A stretch of DNA of 64,000 bases, taken from NCBI GenBank assembly GCA_035048485.1, contig CM068590.1, positions 17,282,274-17,346,273 of the forward strand. The letters run 5' to 3'. Source of the DNA: Pteria penguin (lineage: Eukaryota; Mollusca; Bivalvia; Pterioida; Pteriidae). Shown here piece by piece: positions 55,472 through 64,000 of this stretch (its first letter is position 1; each line of letters starts with the position of its first letter). A program made the translations under genes and the position numbers. The notes under the pieces are model-generated. The model searched no databases. It saw only the letters and a list, made by a program, of their open reading frames with translations, and was not told the DNA's origin.

Positions 55472-56370
55472 CAACAGGAGCAATATTGTACAACTCCAAT
55501 GAGTGTAACACTGCACAAGTTCGATCCAGGTAAAGAATAACACAGTACAATGTACCTCTAGGATGGTGATGGTTCAGGTCTCTAGTACGTGACATACATG
55601 TAGCAGTAACCAGAGCAACCAGTGGCAGGGTTATTTAATCTGAGCAACCAAAAGTGGATAAAAAATATTTTAAAAACTATACCGTATATTGTGAATTGAC
55701 AGGTCAAAAGGGATGCATAGAGTAACAGGAATGGTGCCTACTTACTGAAATGATGGTGTAATCATCAGAATGGCAAAATGACACCTTTTTCTCTGTTAAA
55801 GCATAATTTGCGATGAAAAAGATACTGGGTTCATGTAATTATTCAGAGTTATTTGATACAAATTTTTTTATAAAAGAATCCCCTACAACACCAAATTCAG
55901 CATGAACTTCCTCTGAAAACCTTTCCATAGAACTTTATGGCAAAAAAATAATAAATAAACATCTCTAGCACTTTTAATCCTATAATAGATTAAATTCAAT
56001 TGAATTTATTTATCATATAAGTCATCTTCTTATTCTTACATAATAATCATAAAAAGCCAAAAATTCAACATATAACATTAGGGCAATAATCAAATACTTG
56101 TATTGCAATGATTATTCAAAATTGATACATTAAATGTACAATGCATTTTCTACATGATACCTTTTTTGTGATAAATTATCTATAGCAGTGCCATTTGGGT
56201 TATTTTATGTGCCATTCTGACAGTTTCATTCAGGTTAATACATGTATGCCATGAGGCTTTTCAGTGTCGCTCACGTTGTTGGGCACTATTACTATTATTC
56301 TGTGTACTAAGTCAAAAGTACTTCATGGACATTCCTAAAATTTTCTTAACATTGACACATAACAAAAATG

Positions 56371-56373
<3 letters not shown>
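55472..56373. other. Gene-less AT-rich stretch
   Basis: No exon-like segment or shared repeat recognised on either strand. Confidence 0.4.

Positions 56374-56447
<74 letters not shown>
56374..56447. repeat. (AT)n microsatellite
   Basis: About 37 uninterrupted TA units. Confidence 0.97.
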
Positions 56448-56451
<4 letters not shown>

Positions 56452-56718
56452 ACCATTTTGTAACTAATAATTCTTTTTTTAAAGAAACGTAACATGGCTA
56501 TAGGACTGAGAGTTGTCTTTCTTTATATACACAGTCAGCTGCCAGCAAATATTCCAGCTGGACTGTTAATATAGAATAGATCTTAGAGTGATGTCATGTC
56601 AACTTTGAGAATAGGCTTTTTTTTCAATATTATGTCTAATATCATCAAAATAAATATAATTTCAATATATTTTACTGTAATTTCAGTGACTATTATAATT
56701 TCATTAAATATGTGAAGG

Positions 56719-56827
56719 GCAGGCTTGGTGTAGTGGTTAAGCCCTTGGCTTGCTGCGCCAACGATCCGGGTTCGATGGGAAAAATTGTTGAAAGCGACGT
56801 AAAAACACCAATCAACCAACCAACCAA
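56719..56827 (+). mobile_element. Short tRNA-derived SINE, family 2, copy 2
   Basis: GGCTTGGTGTAGTGGTTAAGCCC, GGGTTCGATGGG and AAAGCGACGTAAAAACACCAATCAACC match 20813-20972 with an internal deletion. Confidence 0.8.
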
Positions 56828-56840
56828 GCATTAAATAATG

Positions 56841-56983
56841 CAGTGGCGGATTTAGAGGGGGAGGGGGGGCCCGGGGCCCCCTTTTGGTCACATATTTACT
56901 TGTAAAAAGCCAAATTTTGCACCTAATATGGCTAATACCCATTTGGGTCCCCCCCCTTTTTGGAAATCCTGGATCCACCACTG
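56841..56983. mobile_element. MITE-like element, CAGTGGCGGAT ends, copy 2
   Basis: CAGTGGCGGATTTAGAGG and CCTGGATCCACCACTG are imperfect inverted repeats enclosing G- and C-rich arms and GGTCACATATTTACTTG. It follows directly after a SINE. Confidence 0.75.
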
Positions 56984-59280
56984 ATATGTGTCACTTTTTA
57001 AAGTAGTAGTGCATGTAATTGACAACTTCCCAGTTCTGCGCCCCCTAGGAGATTTCCCACAACTCCAAAAACAAAATGATGGTATATGAGGACATACATG
57101 TATGCGACTATGCATAGATCTCATCGTTCATTACGGGTGTGTTTTTTATGAACAAATGATTGCTTAGCATAGATCTGTTAAAATTATGTGCCATTCAGAT
57201 GGCTGTACATGTCTTCATGTTTTCATGAGTTGTAGTTTGTAGTAATAACAGACATTTAGTCAAATTTGGTCTTATTTTGTGACAGGTATTAAGCCGTTTT
57301 GTCACCTATTACCCCAGGTTCCCCTATCAAAAGTCAAATGCGACATTCCTTAAACTGCTATCCGTATACTGTATTATGTAATTGACTTACTAGATATAAG
57401 TTGGCTGTTTGACCCGATGATCCTATTTGCTAGTATTATGTGTTACCTTTGTGTTGATTGGGGGAACTCAATTAATTAACAGTACATACAAATGTGTGTA
57501 AGGGCAGCAGTAACGCATTGTAATCTCAGTGATTTTGGACAAAATTGATTTAAAGTCACTTTTGTGGGTTGTGTATATTAAATAACTTCTTGTTAATGAA
57601 AAGAATATATTTGTATATTCCGGGTAGTAATATATATGTCTTTACGTCACTTTTACCTTTTGAAATTTTTTGTTTTGTTTTGCTTTTTCATTTGTTTTTT
57701 CCCCTTCTTCTTGAATATATTTTCCAAATTTACACAGCTATTTCTCCAACATTTCTCTGATATCTTGAGAAATTTATTAATAATATCAGCGATCATACAA
57801 TTCGGAACAACTATTTATATTTATAATTCTACGATGATAATTTAATCAAAGCTTAAAGGGGAAGGTGTAAGCCCCGCCTCTTACTTGTACAGCTAGCGGA
57901 TAGTGATACTTTGATGCTGTCAATCACGTATCGATTCATCACGCTGACTACAAGAGCGGATGACTGCGGTACTTGTGGTCAACCATGTGAAATCATGCGA
58001 CATAAAATTCATATCAATTGCCATATTCAATATGAACGCAAATAACGATCATTAAAATTTGTGAAGCCACGGTCCAAACATTTTTTAATTTCGGGTTTAT
58101 TATTTCCTCCGAAAATATTAATGCGTTGTTTTTAATTGATAATGGGTAATTAACATACTGCAGAGACAAAGTAAAATTTTAAATCAGAAATTAATAATGA
58201 GAAAGCCTTTTAATGTATCTGAATCTCTTCCACATATCATCCGGATTACCATGCACCTCCAGGTATACCCAATACCCCAATCAACAAGCACCTCTAGGCA
58301 AATACCCCGAGCTGGAGACAAGCAGTGATTTTGGTGACCAATCAAACCACGCCCCCAGCCTAATCACATGACTTCAACCATACGGTCAAAAAGTTTACCA
58401 GGTGTAACTACATAGTGTCCAGGGGTGAGCGGTTTTATCGCCAAACTGGTACATTACAGTTTTCTGCTTCCTGATACATACCACGGTATTTTTTTCAAAA
58501 ACCAGTTCCACATCGATATTTCATATATTCATACTTTCGTTTTGTTTACTTGCTATATGGCGAGTAAATGGAAATGTGTTCGTAAAAAACATGCCAAATA
58601 TGGAATGTGTTGTTTAAGGGTATGGAAAGGAGGTCAACTAACTTGATAATGTTGCCTGTTATTGTCTTAGCATTCCTGTTTTCTTTTGTTGAAGTTGAAT
58701 TAAAGATTCACTGATAGTCAAATGGCTTTAAAATAGAATTTTGTCATCATATTGTTATGCAGGTGTTTACTTTGACACAGTTACATGTTGTTGTACTGTA
58801 TGCATAGATATTTATATTACTCAAAGTATGTGAGAGTGTATGACTACTCCTGCCGTAGCTATTAGTTATATAGTCAGAGGAAACTTGACGCAGCCTTTAT
58901 TCCGTTAGATTATTGTGTGCGGCATTGTTCGTCCAATGCGCCTAGCTGGTGCTGTTATATTATTATTACGGTAGCACATGGTAATGTTTACTATGTCATT
59001 TTTCATAGTTCTATACGGTCCCTCAGTTCCGGGAGATCGTTGTTTGAACTTCGTTATAATTCTTGTAAAATACGCACACTTACCTCGTTTAATCTCCATT
59101 CCCTGACTGTAGTATCATTCTTAAGTTGACATAAAAGCTATGTAAAATACTAAAAGTTCTCCACCCATCATTCTACTAAATTAAGCATCAATCACTATGC
59201 AGACGATAGTTCTTGCCGGTCGCCATCTTGGATTCCTTTAGTATATAGAAAGAATAGAACCCGACTGGGAGTGACCTTTA
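56984..59280. other. Stretch without recognised gene
   Basis: Short ORFs only, for example a 29-codon one at 58557 (MASKWKCVRKKHAKYG...), not convincing. The 59200-59280 part, with GGTCGCCATCTTGGATTCC, looks like a promoter-proximal sequence for either strand. Confidence 0.35.
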
Positions 59281-59287
59281 ACCCGTG

Positions 59288-59314
59288 TGACGTAACGGAG
59301 CCGGGGTATATAAG
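59288..59314 (+). promoter_or_regulatory. TATA promoter with CRE-like site
   Basis: TGACGTAA (59288-59295, cAMP-response-element-like) lies just upstream of TATATAAG (59307-59314). A start of transcription about 25-30 bases downstream (near 59340) would produce a leader rich in GTAGCAG and GGTGAC repeats. Confidence 0.55.
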
Positions 59315-59335
59315 TAGCTCCGAGCAGCAGATTCA

Positions 59336-59830
59336 ATCGCCACTCTGGTCCATTCCGGCGAAGGTTGCAGAGGTAGCAGAAGTAGCAGAAATAGTGGAAT
59401 AGTTATAGTGAATTTTAATAGTGTGTGGTGACAACAGATAGCAAATAGCCTGAATTTAATTGTGAAGCAGAGCCTTTGGTAGCAGTGGGTGACAACTGGT
59501 GTTGGTGACGCTTGGTGGCAGTGGGTGACACTGGGTGACGCTTGGTGACAATTACGGTGGCAGTTAGAGTTCCGGAGCAGATATGCCTACTGTGGTAAGG
59601 GGAATTTAAATATAGTGTACACAGACCACTTAGGAGTTTTGGTGACAGTTTACTGTTTATAACTATTACTATTTGTGATTGTAAAATATCATTATTAGTG
59701 ATATACTCTGGGATTTATAAATAGAGTGTTATATAAATTGGGATTTATTGTGATATTCCGGGTGTAGCAGAGGTAGCAGTTGTAGCAGTGGTAGCAGTTG
59801 GGGGTTAGTGTTATTTAGTAATCTAAATTA
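59336..59830 (+). repeat. Irregular GTAGCAG / GGTGAC short repeats
   Basis: GTAGCAG-like words occur in two clusters (about 59365-59390 and 59765-59800), and GGTGAC or GGTGGCAG words between them (59480-59570). Present in the presumed leader and intron of the candidate gene. Confidence 0.6.
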
Positions 59831-60593
59831 GTGTACGGGTGACAAGTTAGTTGGGGTTAGTGTCACCAGGACTCCCATATAATCTGAGTTAGAGTCTGAC
59901 GGGAAGCCAATAGCTAACACATGCACTGAAGGGGAATAGCTGACCACACTGGAGGAATAAAGTGCACGCTACCATTGTACTTGTTATAGTGTTTAATAAA
60001 TATTATTAACTTTATTTGAATTTTCCTTATTGTTTGCTTACTTAAGGGTACAGGTAATTTGATGTTGGGCAACAAACATAAGTGAATCCCCCAGGTAATA
60101 CCTCCTCATTCAAGGGCGATTAGAGTCTAAGACAATATTGGTGACAAAGCACACAAGTACATTATTTACTGAATTATAGTTAATTATAACTTTTACCACC
60201 ACAAAGGGGTCAAGTAGCTAAGCTTAGAGAAGCGCTACCCTTTTGGCCCATACTGAGTCGACGGCGTTACAATATAAATATCACAATATTACTGCAGTAT
60301 ATCGCAATACACATTTTGACCCTTCTTTTGATTCTTTGTAGACAGCGATGATAAATCCCGAGACTTATCCCCCAACAAATATGATGCAGATTAGGTCATG
60401 TGACCAGTCCGACTTCAAGAATGGTCAATTTCAATATTTATTTGGACCCCACAATGCCAAAGGCAAAGACAAAAATTTATTATTTGGTTACAATAAGCCT
60501 AAGCATTCATGGCTTACTGTATACATCAAATTTCAATTTCCAAACATATCAGGCAGATGCCTCCACAATGTAAGTGCAATAGTCTTGGTATAA
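59583..60593 (+). CDS. Candidate two-exon ORF, unknown protein
   Basis: Exon 1 would be MPTV (59583-59594) with donor GTG/GTAAGG; exon 2 starts after TTCTTTGTAG at 60342 in the same phase and reads TAMINPETYPPTNMMQIR, SDFKNGQFQYLFGPHN, KDKNLLFGYNKPKHSW, with a stop at 60593. The upstream TATA box fits. No family is recognised. The last 30 codons may be intron read-through, since CTTACT/GTATAC at about 60515 could be a donor. An alternative view is that 59.1-60.3 kb is a solo LTR (TATA, AATAAA at 59996, ends in GTTACA), for which I found no matching partner. Confidence 0.35.
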
Positions 60594-61020
60594 AGCAATA
60601 CTCGAAAAATCTATTTCAGAACATCCTGATTTCAGATTTCAGTCAAACGATGTCGATGTCGACGCCAGTCCGAGCATGTTTTAATTGTTTACCTCATTTT
60701 AACAGACGTGGACTCTGCATATTCCTTCAAACTTACATACACTATAACCTTATTTTGACTTGGTTTTTAACTACCGATGGCATAATTACCTTTATAAATC
60801 GAAGAATACACCCAGAAATCCTTTACATTTTTGGAAATACAAAGTAACGAATGAAAACAGGAAATACTATTTGTCACCTGTACGCATGCGTGAATTTTGA
60901 AACCTACAACGTTTATTTTAAATCCGTTCGTGTAGTGAAACGTTTGATAATAAAGATATGTAGACCAATAAACAGGCAGTGTTATAGCATATCTAAAACT
61001 TTATTTTAAATAACTTAGCA

Positions 61021-61131
61021 TTACTTGTCTGAATCTGAATCTGAATCTACTACCACGCATTTCTCCATATGATCTTCCCTGCTAACTTGTCCAGCTCCTG
61101 CAGTAGGCCTAAGCTGCTGGCTGCTTTTCAT
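61021..61131 (-). CDS. Possible terminal coding exon, unknown protein
   Basis: 36 codons ending VVVDSDSDSDK and TAA, followed after 15 bases by AATAAA (61005-61000) on the minus strand, which is what a 3' terminal exon looks like. The start of the exon is not fixed; several AG acceptors lie between 61085 and 61145. It might belong with the exon at 62709, but joining them is a guess. Confidence 0.35.
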   Translation of the reverse strand: MKSSQQLRPTAGAGQVSREDHMEKCVVVDSDSDSDK

Positions 61132-62108
61132 ACAATAAGCCTACGTATGTTGAGTGAGGCCCAAGTGGTGAGATGGGTGTAGATCTACGTAGTATTCAAA
61201 TCGTATTTCTTTGCTATATATATTTAAAGACTCTTCCCTTACCAACACTGATCTCTCTCCTGTTGAATTCATTGCTCGTTGATCTCACCACTAGCAATCT
61301 GTGAATCCATACGAGATGCACTTTTCAGTATCATGAGTTGGCATCAGCGTTACGTGTTTTCAGTGGTGGACCCGGGACGACCCCACTGTTCGCCACATAT
61401 TTACAAAGAAAACTCCAGATTTGGTAATTTCTATTGAAACGTTTTGGCTCATACTTCACCAATGTAATGTAATGTGCCACTTATTTTCACATGAATCGGA
61501 CAGTGTTTTCATGTATTTTTGGGTTTTTAGATTTCCTAGTGCCGATTTTCGCGAAACTGACGTATAGTATTTTCAGTTATATACTTTTACACAGTGGTGA
61601 TAAAATTTGTGTTGCAATTAGTTATAGGTCAAACTTTAGAGTGACTGGACTAGTAAAATAAAAATACAAATAAATTAATGTACAATACAAAAGTAACTGG
61701 TATCACATGTCTCACATGGTCATCTTGTCTTCGTATCTGTCTCTCACAGATTTTGTCTGTTATAACTGTTTAATCCAAAGTTAGACCGGAAACTTCAAAA
61801 GTAAACATGTGAATCAAAGTGTTTATTGAAATTAAATGCATTGGAAATTCCATCAACGTACCCTTTTAATGTCACGTTGCAGCAGAACAACGCGAAGCCC
61901 ATTGTTGCTAGGGTTTCACTACAGTAATACCATCGTGTGGGGATTGGTTCCTACTCAGAATTAGGCAGGGGGAGGATTGACTCTATCGTGAGTCTTCCCT
62001 CTAAGGGTGGGGTGGGCGGTAGGGGTGAGGGACACTCTAGAGCACAACCGCCGGGGAAAGTCTCACTTAAAATTATGCAGGGGAAAGACTCACTCTAGAG
62101 TAGGACCG

Positions 62109-62110
<2 letters not shown>

Positions 62111-62153
<43 letters not shown>

Positions 62154-62176
62154 CGGGGGGGGGGGGGGGGGGGGGG

Positions 62177-62238
<62 letters not shown>
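62111..62238 (+). repeat. Poly-G tract, 128 bp
   Basis: Guanine only, apart from one C (62154) and one A (62179). Preceded by related GGGG-rich units with CACTCTAGAG and ACCGCCGGGG (from about 62000), so it grew from a G-rich minisatellite. Would form G-quadruplexes and is a likely assembly problem. Confidence 0.97.
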
Positions 62239-62239
<1 letters not shown>

Positions 62240-62324
62240 TCTGGCTATGATGGAAGGGTCACTCTGGTACACCGTCACTAATCTTGAACGCTTGCAAAAC
62301 GTGTACACAAAATATCATAAAACT

Positions 62325-62360
62325 ATATTCTCTCTCTCTCTATATATATATATATATAAT
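62325..62360. repeat. (CT)n(AT)n microsatellite
   Basis: CTCTCTCTCTCTC followed by TATATATATATATATAT. Confidence 0.9.
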
Positions 62361-62429
62361 TTATTTATATATCATCGATTTATTTATCTGTATAATTATA
62401 TAATTAGTGAAAAATTAATTTCATTTTGA

Positions 62430-62709
62430 TTTTATTCAGGATTATATAGAGCCAGCTTTCAAATCTTTCAAATAACCATTCACGACGATCATTTTCAATC
62501 AATGGGTCAGCAACGTTTGCGTTAAAGAGGCGAAATAAATATGCTTCATTTTCTTTCATTTCAGTGATAACTTGTTCTTGTCTGTTTAGTTCAATAGCAA
62601 ACTGTGTTTTTAGAAAATCTATTCGACGTTGTAAAGGTACAAGATCTGGATATTCATGTACTGCATCCATATACTGCAGTTCCTTGCTTGCCAAAGCCTG
62701 CACCATAGT
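62430..62709 (-). CDS. Candidate internal exon, helical protein, unknown
   Basis: After an acceptor (TTATTTGCAG) at 62710 the minus strand stays open for about 90 codons: TMVQALASKELQYMDAVHEY, PLQRRIDFLKTQFAIELNRQ, VITEMKENEAYLFRLF, NDRREWLFERFESWL. Codon use and amphipathic heptads look real. The donor is uncertain (several GT within DRREWLF region). No family recognised. Confidence 0.5.
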
Positions 62710-63009
62710 CTGCAAATAAGAAAGAAAAGGCTTTTAGCTTATTAAATCATTAGAATAATTACAATTCTTTCCAAACAAGGAATTCTACCTTTATTTTTTA
62801 ATAATATTTAGCTATTTTATGATTTGTAGCGAAGTATTCTAACTATAAAAATTATGTATATATATCTTCATATAAAATGGGGTTATTTGAGAGGTTGTTA
62901 AAATCGTGATGCTTTTATTCGTAATTTCTTTGTACTTTGATTGCACTGCTTATATGTGTTGAGTGGAGAGGCAGTAATTTGGATATGTACACCAAATGAG
63001 CGACGATTG

Positions 63010-63252
63010 TCACTTTGATTGACTGTACTTATACAGAACCGCAATAGGTACCACAACCGGCACCACGAACTGTACCATAATAGGTGCCACAATCGAATAT
63101 CTTATTTTATGTCTTTTATTTACTACGTTTTGATTGCTCTGCACGTCAGTGACGACATTTGCTTCTGAGCCAAATGTCTTTTGTTCTTTCCTACATGCCG
63201 AGTACGACATGGTCAAAAGCAGCAGTATTAAACTGATACACAACACAAACAA
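63010..63252 (-). CDS. Possible exon with a hydrophobic segment
   Basis: Open frame VKILFVLCISLILLLLTMSYSACR..., a 20-residue membrane or signal-anchor stretch, then polar residues and a dibasic KR. The only ATG is after the hydrophobic run, so it would need an upstream exon (AG at about 63268). A different frame over 63025-63085 reads Cys/Gly-rich. Weak evidence. Confidence 0.25.
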   Translation of the reverse strand: MFVLCISLILLLLTMSYSACRKEQKTFGSEANVVTDVQSNQNVVNKRHKIRYSIVAPIMVQFVVPVVVPIAVLYKYSQSK

Positions 63253-63555
63253 TATCTTAACAGCGAGTCTACGATAGAATCAGGCAGGGAGCAATTCATG
63301 AGTTGTCATAGAAATTCATAATACTCCGTCTGAAAAATACTTATGCCAAGTGAATTTCTACTAAAATATTTTTTTCTTGTTTACCCTTACCTATTGGCTC
63401 ATATAAGGTAGATAACTCTTGCACTTAAACTACACACTATTTAGACAATAATTTTACATAAAAAAGTTAAAATTCAACTTCTCATAAATCTGTTATTAAT
63501 GAAAGAATTTGTAATATCAATACTTACAATGGTACATCTATTCTAAATCCTCAAA

Positions 63556-63895
63556 ATACATTCTTTTGGACAAAGGGCAGTGAAGATCATTCCTTAAAGG
63601 TCAAGGTCACTTACTAACTATGACTTAAAGTAACTTGAAGTACTTATATCTCCTATACATTTCATCATAAATTGATCATAATTCTCCAAAATGTTCTTTA
63701 CCTTAAGGAATTGCGGACAAAGGTAACTCAAGGTCATTTCTGAAAGGTCAAGGTCACTTGAGATACTATGAAGTACTTATATCTCTTACACCTTTCATCA
63801 TAATTTGATCATACTTCGCCAAAATATTATTTAGTTTAAGAGCTTTTGGACAAAGGTCAAGTCAAGGTCAAGGTCATTTCTTAAGAGTAGTGTTC
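63556..63895. repeat. AAGGTCAAGGTCA repeat, three diverged units
   Basis: GGACAAAGG, AAGGTCAAGGTCACTT, GAAGTACTTATATCTC and CATCATAA(A/T)TTGATCATA recur with a period of about 140 bp. Same general class as the GTGACCTTGAC repeats elsewhere in the window. Confidence 0.7.
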
Positions 63896-64000
63896 AAGAA
63901 AAAAGTTTTATTTCATAACTTATGAAGGTCAAGCTTACTCATTTAGCTTAAGATATTGTGATCATTTGTTGTTTCACAATTGACTCAATTGGATATCCGT

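Noticed and set aside
56583..56981. 132-codon ORF on the minus strand
   Set aside because: Runs across a SINE and a MITE; composite of repeats.
62007..62429. Gly-rich ORF on + and Pro-rich ORF on - over the G tract
   Set aside because: Produced by the poly-G run; no codon-level evidence of a protein.

Overview
The window reads as animal nuclear DNA, most probably from a marine bivalve mollusc. It has intron-bearing genes with GT/AG boundaries, a 5S rDNA array, tRNA-derived SINEs of the molluscan V-SINE/RUDI type, many small inverted-repeat elements and a Ty3/gypsy-type retrotransposon. The species cannot be fixed from the sequence. The window is gene-poor and repeat-rich at 1-28 kb and gene-bearing at 28-63 kb.

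Layout. (1) 1-2425: tandem 5S rRNA units (period about 0.6 kb, + strand), some intact and some deleted. A second array block lies at 9221-9781. Between them are a decayed direct repeat (2.5-4.3 kb), a broken TNP2-type (EnSpm/CACTA-like) transposase on the minus strand (5.2-7.4 kb) and a lone first-exon-like ORF on the plus strand (8.4 kb). (2) 11.2-21.2 kb is a nest of insertions. A fossil non-LTR reverse transcriptase is split by a complete, very young Ty3/gypsy-type LTR element (11595-19998, minus strand) and by SINEs. The element's order is LTR, tRNA-Leu primer site, two small zinc-ribbon-like ORFs, Gag with two predicted membrane segments, a UUUAAAC -1 frameshift site, Pol (PR-RT-RNase H-IN), an ORF with two C2H2 fingers and an acidic tail, polypurine tract, LTR. 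(3) 22-28 kb is mostly fold-back and MITE-like elements plus a PIN-like gene fragment.

(4) 28625-39432 (+): an eight-exon aspartate dehydrogenase domain gene (ASPDH) reconstructed exon by exon, 275 codons plus stop. A minus-strand exon of a Tpt1/KptA-family RNA 2'-phosphotransferase (TRPT1-like) lies inside its first intron. (5) 54636-42370 (-): a 14-coding-exon trichoplein gene (TCHP), 498 codons plus stop, convergent with ASPDH. Its intron 4 carries about 32 copies of a 45-bp minisatellite, each unit containing the end of exon 4 and its 5' splice site. Intron 5 holds a pogo/Tigger-like non-autonomous element with TA duplications. (6) 59-64 kb: a TATA-bearing promoter region with a possible two-exon ORF (+), isolated exon-like stretches on the minus strand, and a 128-bp almost pure G tract.

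The two strongest candidates for something not previously described are the accessory-ORF-rich retrotransposon and the splice-donor minisatellite in TCHP. Protein family names rest on recognition of sequence motifs; no database search was run.
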